Program-made: the position numbers and the translations under genes
DNA from: Streptomyces hygroscopicus subsp. hygroscopicus
Lineage (GTDB): Bacteria; Actinomycetota; Actinomycetes; Streptomycetales; Streptomycetaceae
Direction: 5' to 3'
Assembly (NCBI RefSeq): GCF_001553455.1
Contig: NZ_BBOX01000108.1
Location: forward strand, 1-44,865
DNA length: 44,865 nt
Notes under the pieces: model-generated
Seen by the model: the letters and a program-made list of their open reading frames with translations, nothing else
What the model was told of the DNA's origin: nothing
Databases searched by the model: none
Part shown: piece by piece, positions 36,244 through 44,735 of the stretch
Position numbering within the stretch: position 1 is the stretch's first letter
Layout of the letters: each line of letters opens with the position of its first letter

Positions 36244-37415
36244 GCGGTGGCCTCCTCGAAGCGGTCCGGGCGGAACGGCGTCAGGTCCAGGTCGGGCCGC
36301 TCGCCGGTCAGGTGCTGGGCCAGCAGGTGTCCGGTGGCGGCGGCCAGTCCGACCCCGGCTCCCTCGTGGCCGCAGGCGTGCAGCAGTCCGGGGGCGCGCG
36401 GGTCCGCGCCGATGACGGGCAGATGGTCCGGGCAGTACGGACGGAACCCCAGGTAACTGCGGAGCAGCAAGACATCGGCGAGGAACGGGAAGAGGCCGAT
36501 GGCCTGCGCCGCCAGCGTGCGCAGCACCGGCAGGGACACGCCGCGGTCGAAGCCGACCCGCTCGCGGCTGGCGCCGATCAGGACGGTCCCGGCCCGGGTG
36601 CCCTCGACCACCACGGAGGTCTCCAGCCCGGCGTCGCTGCTGGCGACGTTGGCCAGGTACTCCGCGGTGTAGACCTTGTGCCGCACCACGCGCGGCAGCG
36701 GTTCGGTCACCAGGACGTAGCCCTTGCGCGGCAGGACGGGCACCGGGGCCCCGGCGAGTCGGGACAGCCGTCCCGCCCAGGTGCCCGCGGCATTGATCAC
36801 CCACCGCGCGGACACCACCGGGACCTCGGCCGAGTCGGTGCGCACTCCGGTGACCGCGCCCCGCCGGTCGCGTACGAAGCCGACGACCCCGGTTCCCGTG
36901 TGCACCACCGCTCCGCGCTGCCGGGCCCGGCGCAGCAGGTGGGCGGTGGCCAGCATCGGCTGGACCTGGGCGTCCTGCGGGTAGAACGCCCCGCCGACCG
37001 CCTGCCGGGTCACCCGGGGCTCCAGCTCGGACAGCTCGCCGGGGCCGATGTCGACCGCGTCGACGCCCCTCGCGCGCTGCCCCGCGGTCAGGCGCAGCAG
37101 ACCGTCGGCGGTCTCCCGCGACCCCGCGACCACGACGCCGCCCTTGGCCTCGTACTCGACCGTGCCCCCGCCCAGGTCCTCACTGATCTCCCGCCACCGA
37201 CGGGAGGACAGCAGGGCCAGGTCGAGTTCGGGGCCGGGCTCCTTGTCGGAGACCAGGATGTTGCCCTCGCCGGCGCTGGTCGTGCCGCCGCCGGCGGCGC
37301 CGCGCTCGACCACGGCCACGCGCAACCCGGCGGCGGTGCACGCGTACGCGCACGCCGCGCCCACGACGCCCGCTCCGACGATCAGGACGTCGGGCCGGGA
37401 GGATGGATACGTCAT
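36240..37415 (-). CDS. DAO-family FAD oxidoreductase, catalytic subunit of D-hydroxyproline dehydrogenase
   Basis: This is a 391-aa D-amino-acid oxidase/sarcosine-oxidase-beta-like flavoprotein. The FAD motif GAGVVG is at 14-19, AGEGNILVSDKEPGPEL follows, and the C-terminal GHEGAGVGLAAATGHLLA closes the flavin site. It is the predicted substrate-oxidising subunit that turns cis-4-hydroxy-D-proline into the pyrroline. It is the first gene of the operon. The ATG at 37413-37415 is about 11 bp from the AT-rich dyad 37426-37437. It is divergent from the kdp operon. Confidence 0.9.
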   Translation of the reverse strand: MTYPSSRPDVLIVGAGVVGAACAYACTAAGLRVAVVERGAAGGGTTSAGEGNILVSDKEPGPELDLALLSSRRWREISEDLGGGTVEYEAKGGVVVAGSRETADGLLRLTAGQRARGVDAVDIGPGELSELEPRVTRQAVGGAFYPQDAQVQPMLATAHLLRRARQRGAVVHTGTGVVGFVRDRRGAVTGVRTDSAEVPVVSARWVINAAGTWAGRLSRLAGAPVPVLPRKGYVLVTEPLPRVVRHKVYTAEYLANVASSDAGLETSVVVEGTRAGTVLIGASRERVGFDRGVSLPVLRTLAAQAIGLFPFLADVLLLRSYLGFRPYCPDHLPVIGADPRAPGLLHACGHEGAGVGLAAATGHLLAQHLTGERPDLDLTPFRPDRFEEATA

Positions 37416-37425
37416 GCCCGTAGCA

Positions 37426-37437
37426 TGTCATATTGCA
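37426..37437 (-). promoter_or_regulatory. TGTCATATTGCA imperfect dyad at the hydroxyproline operon promoter
   Basis: This 12-nt imperfect palindrome (TGTCAT/ATTGCA, four of six pairs) lies just upstream of the first hydroxyproline gene. With the palindrome at 34472-34483 it forms a pair of AT-rich sites at the two promoters of the cluster. GntR binding is inferred. Confidence 0.4.
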
Positions 37438-37478
37438 CTGCTGTGGGCCGCGGTTCCGCCGAGAGCCGTCGCAGGGCC

Positions 37479-37527
37479 CGTAAGAGCGGCGTCAAAGGTG
37501 TGCGGAGCGCCGTATGGGACCCGTCAA
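37479..37527 (+). promoter_or_regulatory. Phased CGTCAA-like repeats upstream of kdp
   Basis: CGTAAG (37479), CGTCAA (37490), CGTATG (37511) and CGTCAA (37522) are spaced 11, 21 and 11 bp. Two are exact CGTCAA, two degenerate. GTCAAA (37491) with TATGGG (37513, 16-bp spacer) could also be a -35/-10 pair. The spacing mirrors the array at 42483-42531. An OmpR-type response regulator such as KdpE is a candidate binder. Confidence 0.4.
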
Positions 37528-37614
37528 CGACGCTCGGATCCGGCCATCGGAGGGGATTTTCTTCTGTGTGTCCGATCCGTTTGCGGATTCCCCGACCTCT
37601 TCCAGGAGCTCGCG

Positions 37615-37698
37615 ATGGCCGATCTGGCCTTCGTCGTCACCACGATCGCGGTGTTCGCGCTGGTGGCCTTCGTCGCCAAGGGGGTGACGAAGCTGTGA
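37615..37698 (+). CDS. Tiny membrane peptide preceding kdpF
   Basis: This is a 27-aa peptide consisting of one hydrophobic helix ([17 protein letters not shown]) with a basic C-terminus (AKGVTKL). A Shine-Dalgarno AGGAG lies at the right distance before the ATG. Its stop codon overlaps the GTG of kdpF (GTGA), so both are translationally coupled. It has the size and topology of KdpF but a different sequence. From memory, similar peptides occur at this place in other Streptomyces kdp operons, and I could not check this. A second small stabilising subunit of KdpFABC is a reasonable guess. Confidence 0.7.
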   Translation: MADLAFVVTTIAVFALVAFVAKGVTKL

Positions 37699-37784
37699 CC
37701 GCCGAGAACGCCATCGGCCTGGTCGTGGCCGTCGCCCTGCTGGGCTATCTGATCCTCGCCCTGATCTTCCCGGAGAGGTTCTGA
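37695..37784 (+). CDS. kdpF: KdpF, small subunit of the K+-transporting ATPase
   Basis: This is a 29-aa peptide (start GTG) with one transmembrane helix, [22 protein letters not shown] at its C-terminal part. The ending ALxxPERF is the recognisable KdpF signature. It stabilises the KdpABC complex in the membrane. It overlaps the preceding tiny ORF and ends 8 bp before kdpA. Confidence 0.9.
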   Translation: MTAENAIGLVVAVALLGYLILALIFPERF

Positions 37785-37792
37785 GCACCGTC

Positions 37793-39454
37793 ATGGGTCC
37801 CGTACTTGCCGGCGTGGCGCAACTGCTCGCCCTCATGGCGGCGTTGGCACTCGTCTACGTCCCCCTTGGCACCTATATGGCCAGGGTCTACTCCTCCGAC
37901 AGGCACTGGCGCGTGGAGCGGTGGATCTACAAGGGCATCGGCGCCAACCCGGACGCCGAGATGCGCTGGGCCGCCTACCTGCGCGGTGTGCTGGCCTTCT
38001 CGGCGGCCGGGGTGCTCTTCCTGTACCTGCTGCAGCGGCTGCAGGGCAGCCTGCCCGGTTCGCTCGGGTTCTCCTCGATCGAACCGGCGCAGGCGTTCAA
38101 CACGGCCGCGTCCTTCGTGACGAACACCAACTGGCAGTCGTACTCCGGCGAGCAGGCCATGGGCCATGTCGTGCAGACCTCCGGTCTGGCCGTGCAGAAC
38201 TTCGTCTCGGCCGCGGTCGGCATGGCCGTCGCGGTGGCGCTGGTGCGCGGCTTCGCGCGCTCGCGCACCGGTGAACTCGGCAACTTCTGGGCCGATCTGG
38301 TGCGCGGCACGGTCCGCGTCCTGGTGCCCGTCGCGGCGGTCGCCGCGGTCGTCCTGGTGGCGTGCGGCGCCCTCCAGAACTTCTCCGGCATCCACGAAGT
38401 GGGCCAGTTCATGGGCGGCTCGCAAGCGTGGAACGGCGGTGCGGTGGCCTCGCAGGAGGCCATCAAGGAGCTGGGCACCAACGGCGGCGGGTACTTCAAC
38501 GCCAACAGCGCCCACCCGTTCGAGAACCCGACCCCGTTCACCAACCTCTTCGAGATCTTCCTGATCCTGGTCATCCCCTTGTCGCTGACCCGCACCTTCG
38601 GGGTGATGGTCGGCTCGGTCAAGCAGGGGTACGCGATCCTGGCGACCATGGTCACCATCTGGGCCGGCTTCACCGCCCTGATGATGTGGACCGAGTTCGC
38701 CCACCACGGCCCGGCCCTGCAGGCCGCGGGTGGCGCGATGGAGGGCAAGGAGGCCCGTTTCGGCGTCGGCGCCTCGTCGATCTTCGCGGTGTCCACCACG
38801 CTCACCTCGACCGGAGCGGTGGACTCCTTCCACTCCTCCTTCACGGGCCTGGGCGGCGGCATCACCATGCTCGGCATGATGCTGGGCGAGATCGCGCCCG
38901 GTGGTGTGGGATCCGGTCTCTACGGCATGCTGATCATGGCGATCATCGCGGTGTTCATCGCCGGGCTGATGGTCGGCCGGACGCCCGAGTACCTGGGCAA
39001 GAAGATCGGCTCGCGCGAGATCAAGCTGGCGGCCTGCTACATCCTGATCACCCCGGCGCTGGTCCTGGTCTTCACCTCCGCCTCCCTGGCCCTGCCGACA
39101 CCGCCGCACTCGATGCTCAATTCCGGCGCGCACGGCTTCTCCGAGGTCCTGTACGCCTTCACCTCCGCCTCGAACAACAACGGCTCGGCCTTCGCGGGCC
39201 TGAACGCGAACACCGACTGGTTCAACACCACGACCGGGCTCGCGATGCTGCTCGGCCGCTTCCTGCCCATGATCTTCGTCCTGGCGCTCGCGGGCTCGCT
39301 CGCCGGGCAGCGGCCGGTCCCGGCCACCGCGGGCACCCTGCGCACCGAGAAGCCGCTGTTCTCCGGGCTGCTGGTGGGCGCGATCCTGATCGTCACCGGT
39401 CTGACGTACTTCCCGGCCCTGGCGCTGGGGCCGCTGGCCGAGGGGCTGGCGTGA
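37793..39454 (+). CDS. kdpA: KdpA, K+-channel-like subunit of the K+-transporting ATPase
   Basis: This is a 553-aa integral membrane protein with about ten transmembrane helices, the normal length for KdpA. Conserved selectivity-filter-type stretches are visible, for example [38 protein letters not shown] and [11 protein letters not shown]. It selects K+ and passes it toward KdpB. Its TGA overlaps the kdpB ATG (TGATG). No truncation is seen. Confidence 0.97.
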   Translation: MGPVLAGVAQLLALMAALALVYVPLGTYMARVYSSDRHWRVERWIYKGIGANPDAEMRWAAYLRGVLAFSAAGVLFLYLLQRLQGSLPGSLGFSSIEPAQAFNTAASFVTNTNWQSYSGEQAMGHVVQTSGLAVQNFVSAAVGMAVAVALVRGFARSRTGELGNFWADLVRGTVRVLVPVAAVAAVVLVACGALQNFSGIHEVGQFMGGSQAWNGGAVASQEAIKELGTNGGGYFNANSAHPFENPTPFTNLFEIFLILVIPLSLTRTFGVMVGSVKQGYAILATMVTIWAGFTALMMWTEFAHHGPALQAAGGAMEGKEARFGVGASSIFAVSTTLTSTGAVDSFHSSFTGLGGGITMLGMMLGEIAPGGVGSGLYGMLIMAIIAVFIAGLMVGRTPEYLGKKIGSREIKLAACYILITPALVLVFTSASLALPTPPHSMLNSGAHGFSEVLYAFTSASNNNGSAFAGLNANTDWFNTTTGLAMLLGRFLPMIFVLALAGSLAGQRPVPATAGTLRTEKPLFSGLLVGAILIVTGLTYFPALALGPLAEGLA

Positions 39455-41589
39455 TGACCACCCGCACAGAAAACCACGAGGACTCCATGTCCACTGCCAC
39501 TCCGACCAGGGCGCCGCACAGCGACGTCCCCGCCGGGCGCACCCCGGCCGAGGGCCGTGCCGGCACCGGCCTCTTCCATCCCCAGCAGCTGCTCACCTCG
39601 CTGCCGGACGCCTTCCGCAAGCTGGACCCGCGGGTGATGGTCACCTCCCCCGTGATGTTCGTCGTGCTCATCGGGTCCGTCCTGACCACCGCCTTCTCCT
39701 TCGCGGACCCGGGTGACTGGTTCGGCTGGACGATCAGCGCCTGGCTGTGGCTGACCGTGCTCTTCGCCAATCTGGCGGAGGCGGTCGCCGAGGGCCGCGG
39801 CAAGGCCCAGGCCGACACCCTGCGCAAGGCCAAGACCGACACCGTCGCGCGCCGGCTGCTGGGGGACGGCTCGGAGGAACGGATCCCCGGCGCCGGGCTG
39901 ACCATCGGTGACCTGGTGGTCTGCGAGGCCGGCGACGTGATCCCCGGCGACGGCGACGTGGTCGAAGGCGTCGCCTCGGTCGACGAGTCGGCGATCACCG
40001 GCGAGTCGGCGCCGGTCATCCGTGAGTCCGGTGGCGACCGCTCGGCCGTCACCGGCGGCACCAAGGTCCTCTCCGACCGCATCGTCATCAGGATCACCAC
40101 CAAGCCCGGCGAGACCTTCATCGACCGGATGATCAACCTGGTCGAGGGCGCCGCACGGCAGAAGACGCCGAACGAGATCGCGCTGAACATCCTGCTCGCC
40201 TCGCTGACGATCGTGTTCCTGCTGGCCTGCACCACGCTGACGCCGTTCGCGGACTACGCGGGCACCCATCTGACCATGGTGGTGCTGGTCGCGCTGCTGG
40301 TCTGCCTGATCCCCACGACGATCGGCGCCCTGCTGTCGGCGATCGGCATCGCGGGCATGGACCGCCTGGTGCAGCGCAATGTCCTGGCGATGTCGGGCCG
40401 CGCGGTCGAGGCCGCCGGTGACGTCTCCACCCTGCTGCTGGACAAGACCGGCACCATCACCCTGGGCAACCGGCAGGCGGCGGAGTTCGTGCCGGTGCGC
40501 GGCACCACCGAGGCCGAGGTCGCCGACGCCGCCCAGCTGTCCTCGCTGGCCGACGAGACCCCCGAGGGCCGGTCCATCGTCGTCCTGGCCAAGGAGAAGT
40601 ACCGGCTGCGCGAGCGCCACCAGGGCGAACTGGTGGGCGCCGGGTGGATCGAGTTCACCGCGCAGACCCGGATGTCGGGGGTGGACGCCGACGGGCGCAG
40701 GATCCGCAAGGGCGCGGCCGGTTCGGTCCTGGCCTGGGTCCGGGAGCAGGGCGGTACGGTCGCCGAGGACGCGGACGAGATCGCCGACCGGATCTCCGCG
40801 GCCGGTGGCACCCCGCTGCTGGTGGCCGTCCAGGACCGGACGGGCGCTCGCGTCCTGGGCGTCATCCACCTCAAGGACGTCGTCAAGGACGGGATGCGGG
40901 AGCGGTTCGGGGAACTGCGCCGCATGGGCATCAAGACCGTCATGATCACGGGTGACAACCCGCTGACCGCGAAGGCGATCGCCGAGGAGGCGGGCGTCGA
41001 CGACTTCCTCGCGGAGGCCACTCCCGAGGACAAGATGGCGCTCATCAAACGGGAGCAGGCGGGCGGCAAGCTGGTCGCGATGACCGGTGACGGCACCAAC
41101 GACGCCCCCGCGCTGGCACAGGCGGACGTCGGCGTGGCGATGAACACCGGGACGTCGGCCGCCAAGGAGGCCGGCAACATGGTCGACCTCGACTCCAACC
41201 CGACCAAGCTCATCGAGATCGTCGAGATCGGCAAGCAACTGCTGATCACCCGTGGCGCGTTGACGACGTTCTCCATCGCCAACGATGTCGCGAAGTACTT
41301 CGCGATCATCCCGGCGTTGTTCGCGGCGGTCTATCCGGGCCTGGACAAGCTGAACGTCATGCGGCTGTCCTCGCCGGACTCGGCGATCCTCTCCGCGGTC
41401 GTCTTCAACGCGCTGATCATCATCGCGCTGGTGCCGCTCGCCCTGAAGGGCGTGCGCTACCGGCCGATGAGCGCGGACCGGATGCTGCGGCGCAACCTCG
41501 GGATCTACGGCCTCGGCGGCCTGATAGCGCCCTTCCTCGGCATCAAGATCATCGACCTGCTCATCTCCCTCATCCCCGGGATCGGCTGA
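39454..41589 (+). CDS. kdpB: KdpB, P-type ATPase subunit
   Basis: This is a 711-aa P-type ATPase. TGES of the actuator domain, the phosphorylation motif DKTGTIT (Asp330) and [10 protein letters not shown] of the hinge are intact, with the expected transmembrane segments around them. It energises K+ uptake at low external K+. Two starts are possible. The ATG at 39454 overlaps the kdpA stop and has GAGGGG upstream. A second in-frame ATG at 39487 ([10 protein letters not shown]) has GAGGA only 4 nt upstream. The first is chosen for coupling; the second would shorten the protein by 11 residues. Confidence 0.97.
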   Translation: MTTRTENHEDSMSTATPTRAPHSDVPAGRTPAEGRAGTGLFHPQQLLTSLPDAFRKLDPRVMVTSPVMFVVLIGSVLTTAFSFADPGDWFGWTISAWLWLTVLFANLAEAVAEGRGKAQADTLRKAKTDTVARRLLGDGSEERIPGAGLTIGDLVVCEAGDVIPGDGDVVEGVASVDESAITGESAPVIRESGGDRSAVTGGTKVLSDRIVIRITTKPGETFIDRMINLVEGAARQKTPNEIALNILLASLTIVFLLACTTLTPFADYAGTHLTMVVLVALLVCLIPTTIGALLSAIGIAGMDRLVQRNVLAMSGRAVEAAGDVSTLLLDKTGTITLGNRQAAEFVPVRGTTEAEVADAAQLSSLADETPEGRSIVVLAKEKYRLRERHQGELVGAGWIEFTAQTRMSGVDADGRRIRKGAAGSVLAWVREQGGTVAEDADEIADRISAAGGTPLLVAVQDRTGARVLGVIHLKDVVKDGMRERFGELRRMGIKTVMITGDNPLTAKAIAEEAGVDDFLAEATPEDKMALIKREQAGGKLVAMTGDGTNDAPALAQADVGVAMNTGTSAAKEAGNMVDLDSNPTKLIEIVEIGKQLLITRGALTTFSIANDVAKYFAIIPALFAAVYPGLDKLNVMRLSSPDSAILSAVVFNALIIIALVPLALKGVRYRPMSADRMLRRNLGIYGLGGLIAPFLGIKIIDLLISLIPGIG

Positions 41590-41594
41590 TCGCC

Positions 41595-42263
41595 ATGAAC
41601 CATTCCGTCATGAACACCGCCCGGCTGTTCGGGGCCGGTCTGCGCGCCCTCCTCATGCTGACCCTGGTGGCGGGCGTCGCCTATCCACTGGTGGTCACCG
41701 GCATCGCCCAGGGGCTGTTCCACGACAAGGCGAACGGCTCCGAGATCACGGCGAACGGCAAGGTCGTCGGCTCCTCGCTGATCGGGCAGTCCTACGACCT
41801 GCCGCTGAAGAAGGGCGAGCGGACCCCGCGGCCCGATCTGAGGTGGTTCCAGGGACGCCCGGCGAACGGTCTCGGCGGCAACAGCGTCAACACCCAGTAC
41901 AAGCTGCTGCTGTCCGGAGCCACCAATCTCTCCGCCGACAGCGAGGTCCTCCTGAAGCGGGTTCAGGACGCCAAGGCCGCGGTCATCAGGGACAACTCGG
42001 TGCCCGGCTACACCGTCAAGCCCTCTCAGGTGCCCCCCGACGCGGTGACGTCCTCCGGCTCCGGCCTGGACCCGGACATCTCGCCGCGGTACGCGGAGAT
42101 CCAGGTCCACCGGGTGGCCGCGCGGAACGGGCTGTCCGTCGCCCGGGTGGCGAAGCTGGTCAAGGACAAGACCGAGGGCCGCGTGGCCGGCTTCCTCGGC
42201 GAGCCGCGGGTGAACGTCCTCGAACTCAACATCGCGCTCAAGGACCTCATGGCCAAGAGCTGA
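41595..42263 (+). CDS. kdpC: KdpC, K+-transporting ATPase subunit
   Basis: This is a 222-aa protein with one N-terminal transmembrane helix (about 13-35, LRALLMLTLVAGVAYPLVVTG) and an extracytoplasmic domain. Family motifs GSSLIGQSY, WFQGRP and LDPDISPRYAEIQVHRVA are present. It stabilises the complex and K+ binding. It starts 5 bp after kdpB. The sensor kinase and regulator genes kdpDE, often next to the structural genes, do not follow. A strong terminator closes the operon instead. Confidence 0.97.
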   Translation: MNHSVMNTARLFGAGLRALLMLTLVAGVAYPLVVTGIAQGLFHDKANGSEITANGKVVGSSLIGQSYDLPLKKGERTPRPDLRWFQGRPANGLGGNSVNTQYKLLLSGATNLSADSEVLLKRVQDAKAAVIRDNSVPGYTVKPSQVPPDAVTSSGSGLDPDISPRYAEIQVHRVAARNGLSVARVAKLVKDKTEGRVAGFLGEPRVNVLELNIALKDLMAKS

Positions 42264-42284
42264 TGGCGCTGCCCGGCCCGGGAA

Positions 42285-42329
42285 GCGGGAGCCGGCGGCC
42301 GGAACCACCTTCCGGCCGCCGGCTCCCGC
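42285..42329 (+). terminator. Very strong hairpin terminator of the kdp operon
   Basis: The two 20-nt arms (42285-42304 and 42310-42329) are perfectly complementary around the 5-nt loop CCACC, 21 nt after the kdpC stop codon. No T-run follows. This is the longest perfect stem I found in the window. Confidence 0.9.
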
Positions 42330-42380
42330 CGCCATGAGCACAGGTCACGCCACGCCATATGCCCCGCCACGCCACGCTGG

Positions 42381-42443
42381 GCGTCCGGCGTCCGGCGTCC
42401 GGCGTCCGGCGTCCGGCGTCCGGCGTCCGGCGTCCGGCGTCCG
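42381..42443. repeat. GCGTCCG heptanucleotide repeat, nine perfect copies
   Basis: Nine uninterrupted GCGTCCG units occupy 63 bp between the kdp terminator and the promoter region of the SAV_915/lysA-like genes. Seven-base units in a non-coding region suggest slippage. Confidence 0.97.
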
Positions 42444-42471
42444 GCGCATCTCACCAGGTGCGTCCACACCT

Positions 42472-42566
42472 CGTCAACGCGTCGTCAAAGCGCCGTCAAC
42501 GTCCCCCGCGTCGCCGTCAGCGTTCCGTCAGGAGGCGTCCACGGACCGGGCGGGCGGGCATAGCGT
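42472..42566 (+). promoter_or_regulatory. Promoter with five helically phased CGTCA[A/G] repeats
   Basis: CGTCAA occurs at 42472, 42483 and 42494 and CGTCAG at 42515 and 42526, with spacings 11, 11, 21 and 11 bp. A TAGCGT at 42561-42566 is a plausible -10, with the last repeat ending just upstream of the -35 position. Eleven-base direct repeats abutting the -35 are the hallmark of OmpR/PhoB-type response-regulator sites. The regulator is not identified. Confidence 0.6.
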
Positions 42567-42651
42567 CGTCGGTGAGCCCCGGTCCGCCTCCCCGCGTCCG
42601 GGGCATCTTCTCCCTCTCCCCCAGCACGTCGGATCCTCCCGGAGGCATCCC

Positions 42652-42999
42652 ATGGCAGAACTCCTCCACGGCGAAGACCCCGAACCCTCCGATCGGTACC
42701 CGGCCGGACCCCTGTTCGTCCCGGTCCGGCCGGGCCCCTCACGGTGCGCGACCCGGCTCTTCCGTACGCCCCTCGGCGGCCGTACGGCCGTCGGCTTCAC
42801 CTCCGAGCACAGGCTGACCGCCACGCTCGGCGCCCACCAGGGGTGGATCCGGCTCGCCGAGCCCGCGCTGCGGGCCCTCACCGCACCGCTCGGCGTCACC
42901 ACCGTCACGGTGAACCCCCAGTTCGCCGCCCCGGCGCCGGCCCCCGTCCGGTCACCGCTGCCCGAACCGGCGCCGGCCCCGGCACTGCGGATCGGCTGA
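42652..42999 (+). CDS. SAV_915-family protein
   Basis: This is a 115-aa Streptomyces-specific protein: MAELLHGEDPEPSDR, then LFVPVRPGPSRCATRLFRTPLGGRTAVGFTSEHRL, a compact globular core to about residue 90, then a Pro/Ala-rich tail (APAPAPVRSPLPEPAPAPA). The fold resembles SseB-like domains, but this is a guess. Function unknown. GGAGG lies 6 nt before the ATG. Its frequent partner, from memory, is the lysA-like gene that starts 14 bp downstream here, so the two form an operon. Confidence 0.8.
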   Translation: MAELLHGEDPEPSDRYPAGPLFVPVRPGPSRCATRLFRTPLGGRTAVGFTSEHRLTATLGAHQGWIRLAEPALRALTAPLGVTTVTVNPQFAAPAPAPVRSPLPEPAPAPALRIG

Positions 43000-43013
43000 G
43001 AGGAGAGCAGGCG

Positions 43014-44348
43014 ATGACCATCCTCCGCCGGCCCGCCGCCCCCGCCCCCTCCGCCGCACCGTCGGTGTGGCCCGCCTCCACCACCGAACCCCGGCCCGGC
43101 GACCCGGCCGTGGGCGGGGTACCGCTCAGCGAGATCGCCGACCGCTTCGGCACCCCCGTCTACGTCCTCGACGAGGCCGAGGTCCGCGCACGCTGCCGCA
43201 CCTACCGGCGCGCCTTCCCCGACGCCGACGTGCTCTACGCGGCCAAGGCGTTCCTGTGCCGGGCCATGGTCCGCTGGATGGCGGAGGAGGGGCTCGGCCT
43301 GGACGTCTGCTCGGCGGGCGAACTGGAACTCGCGGTCACCGCCGGGTTCCGGCCGGAGCGGATCGTGCTGCACGGCAACGCCAAGTCCCCGCATGATCTG
43401 GACACCGCCCTCCGGCTCGGCGTCGGCCGCGTCGTCATCGACAGCCCGTCGGAGATCGCCCGGCTGGCCGCCGCCGTCGGCCCCCGAGGCCGCCAGAAGG
43501 TGATGGTCCGGGTGGTGCCCGGTATCAGCGCCGGTGGCCACGAGAAGATCCGCACCGGCACGGACGACCAGAAGTTCGGCCTCTCCATCACCGACGGCCA
43601 CGCCCAGCACGCGATAGCCCGGATCCTCAGCCAGCCCCAGCTGGAACTGACCGGTCTGCACTGCCACCTGGGTTCACAGATCACCAGCGTCAAACCGTAT
43701 CTGGCCGCCGTGCGGCGGATGGTGGGGCTGATGGCCCGGCTGCGCCGGCAGCACGGTCTGCTCCTGCCCGAGCTCGACCTGGGCGGAGGCCACGGGGTCG
43801 CCTACCGCCCCGGCGACGCGGCCCTGGACCTGTCCGCGCTGGCCCGCAGAGTGCGCACGGAACTCGCCGCGGCGTGCGCGGCGGCCGGGCTGCCCGTGCC
43901 CCGGCTGATCGTCGAACCGGGACGGGCCGTCGCGGGCCCCGCGGGCATCGCGCTCTACCGCGTGCTGGCCGTGAAGCGCGCCGGCGGCCACGTGTTCGTG
44001 GCCGTCGACGGCGGTATGAGCGACAACCCGCGGCCGGCCCTGTACGGCGTGCGGTACGCACCCCGGCTGATCGGCCGCCCTGGCACCGCGGCCGAAGCCG
44101 CGGTGACCGTGGCCGGACGGCACTGCGAGGCCGGGGACATCCTGGCCGACGGAGTACCACTTCCGGGCGACGTACGGCCCGGAGACCTGCTGGCGGTGCC
44201 GGTGGCGGGCGCCTACCACCTGTCCATGGCCTCGGGCTACAACCTGGTCGGCCGCCCACCGGTGGTCGCCGTCCGCGACGGCCGCGCCCGGCTTCTCGTC
44301 CGCAGGGAGTCCCTGGAGGACATCCGCGGCCGCGACGTGGGCCTGTAA
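43014..44348 (+). CDS. Diaminopimelate decarboxylase-like PLP enzyme (fold III)
   Basis: This is a 444-aa PLP decarboxylase. The PLP Lys is 78 (YAAKAF). HCHLGSQI, the glycine loop LDLGGGHG, the phosphate-binding EPGRAVAG and the intersubunit Cys motif GRHCEAGDIL are all present, followed by SGYNLVGRPPVV. These match LysA, which makes L-lysine from meso-diaminopimelate. About 30 extra Pro/Ala-rich residues precede the domain. It is probably not the housekeeping lysA, because it sits with SAV_915 rather than with threonine/homoserine genes. A paralogue acting on another D-stereocentre amino acid is possible. AGGAGAG precedes the ATG. Confidence 0.9.
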   Translation: MTILRRPAAPAPSAAPSVWPASTTEPRPGDPAVGGVPLSEIADRFGTPVYVLDEAEVRARCRTYRRAFPDADVLYAAKAFLCRAMVRWMAEEGLGLDVCSAGELELAVTAGFRPERIVLHGNAKSPHDLDTALRLGVGRVVIDSPSEIARLAAAVGPRGRQKVMVRVVPGISAGGHEKIRTGTDDQKFGLSITDGHAQHAIARILSQPQLELTGLHCHLGSQITSVKPYLAAVRRMVGLMARLRRQHGLLLPELDLGGGHGVAYRPGDAALDLSALARRVRTELAAACAAAGLPVPRLIVEPGRAVAGPAGIALYRVLAVKRAGGHVFVAVDGGMSDNPRPALYGVRYAPRLIGRPGTAAEAAVTVAGRHCEAGDILADGVPLPGDVRPGDLLAVPVAGAYHLSMASGYNLVGRPPVVAVRDGRARLLVRRESLEDIRGRDVGL

Positions 44349-44395
44349 CCCGCACCGCGGTCCGGGGGACCTGGTCCGCTCCGGCGGTATCGGCT

Positions 44396-44443
44396 CCCGG
44401 GCGGGCCGGCCTCCCCTCCCTCACGCCGGCCGGCCCGCCCGGG
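44396..44443 (+). terminator. Hairpin terminator after the lysA-like gene
   Basis: CCCGGGCGGGCCGGC (44396-44410) pairs perfectly with 44429-44443 across an 18-nt pyrimidine-rich loop, 48 nt after the stop codon. Confidence 0.75.
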
Positions 44444-44498
44444 CCCTGCCGTGAACGCACCCCCGCCCACGCGCGGCCCTGCCCCCTCCTCCGGCCGT

Positions 44499-44735
44499 CT
44501 CAGCGCCCCGGACGGCCGCGCGCTCGGCGACGACGGGGTACCGGTGCCCGGTCCGTACGCGGCCGGCGAAGCCACCGGCGGGCCGTTCCACGGCGGCTGT
44601 CCCGGGGCGCCGCCCTCGTGCGCGCCGCCGTGTTCGGCCGCGCGCCGGGCGGACCGCCTCGACATGACGTCGCCGTGGGCAGGTGGTGACGTTCGGCCGC
44701 GCGGCCGGGCGGACCGCCGCGGCCGAGGCCAGCTG
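44499..44735 (+). pseudogene. C-terminal remnant of an FAD-dependent dehydrogenase (fumarate reductase/KstD-like)
   Basis: In one frame the translation reads APDGRALGDDGVPVPGPYAAGEATGGPFHGG, the FAD-closing segment of fumarate-reductase-like flavoproteins. After this the match jumps frame to GAALVRAAVFGRAPGG and again, about 59 bp on, to TFGRAAGRTAAAEAS. Both correspond to the single helix that normally ends these proteins. A segment of about 28 bp (GTTCGGCCGCGCG..., at about 44631 and 44690) is thus duplicated. No N-terminal FAD-binding domain lies upstream. It is a frameshifted, partly duplicated gene end. The remaining 130 bp of the window show nothing further. Confidence 0.55.

Noticed and set aside
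37441..37614. Possible c-di-AMP or other riboswitch in the kdp leader
   Set aside because: The leader is about 100-150 nt and I could not find the conserved cores of the ydaO/yuaA class; only the phased repeats stand out.
39037..41238. Minus-strand open frame of over 700 codons opposite kdpAB
   Set aside because: Antisense shadow of conserved kdp genes.
42381..42443. Possible replication-origin iterons
   Set aside because: The 7-bp units are too short and too perfect, and there is no replication gene; simple slippage explains them better.
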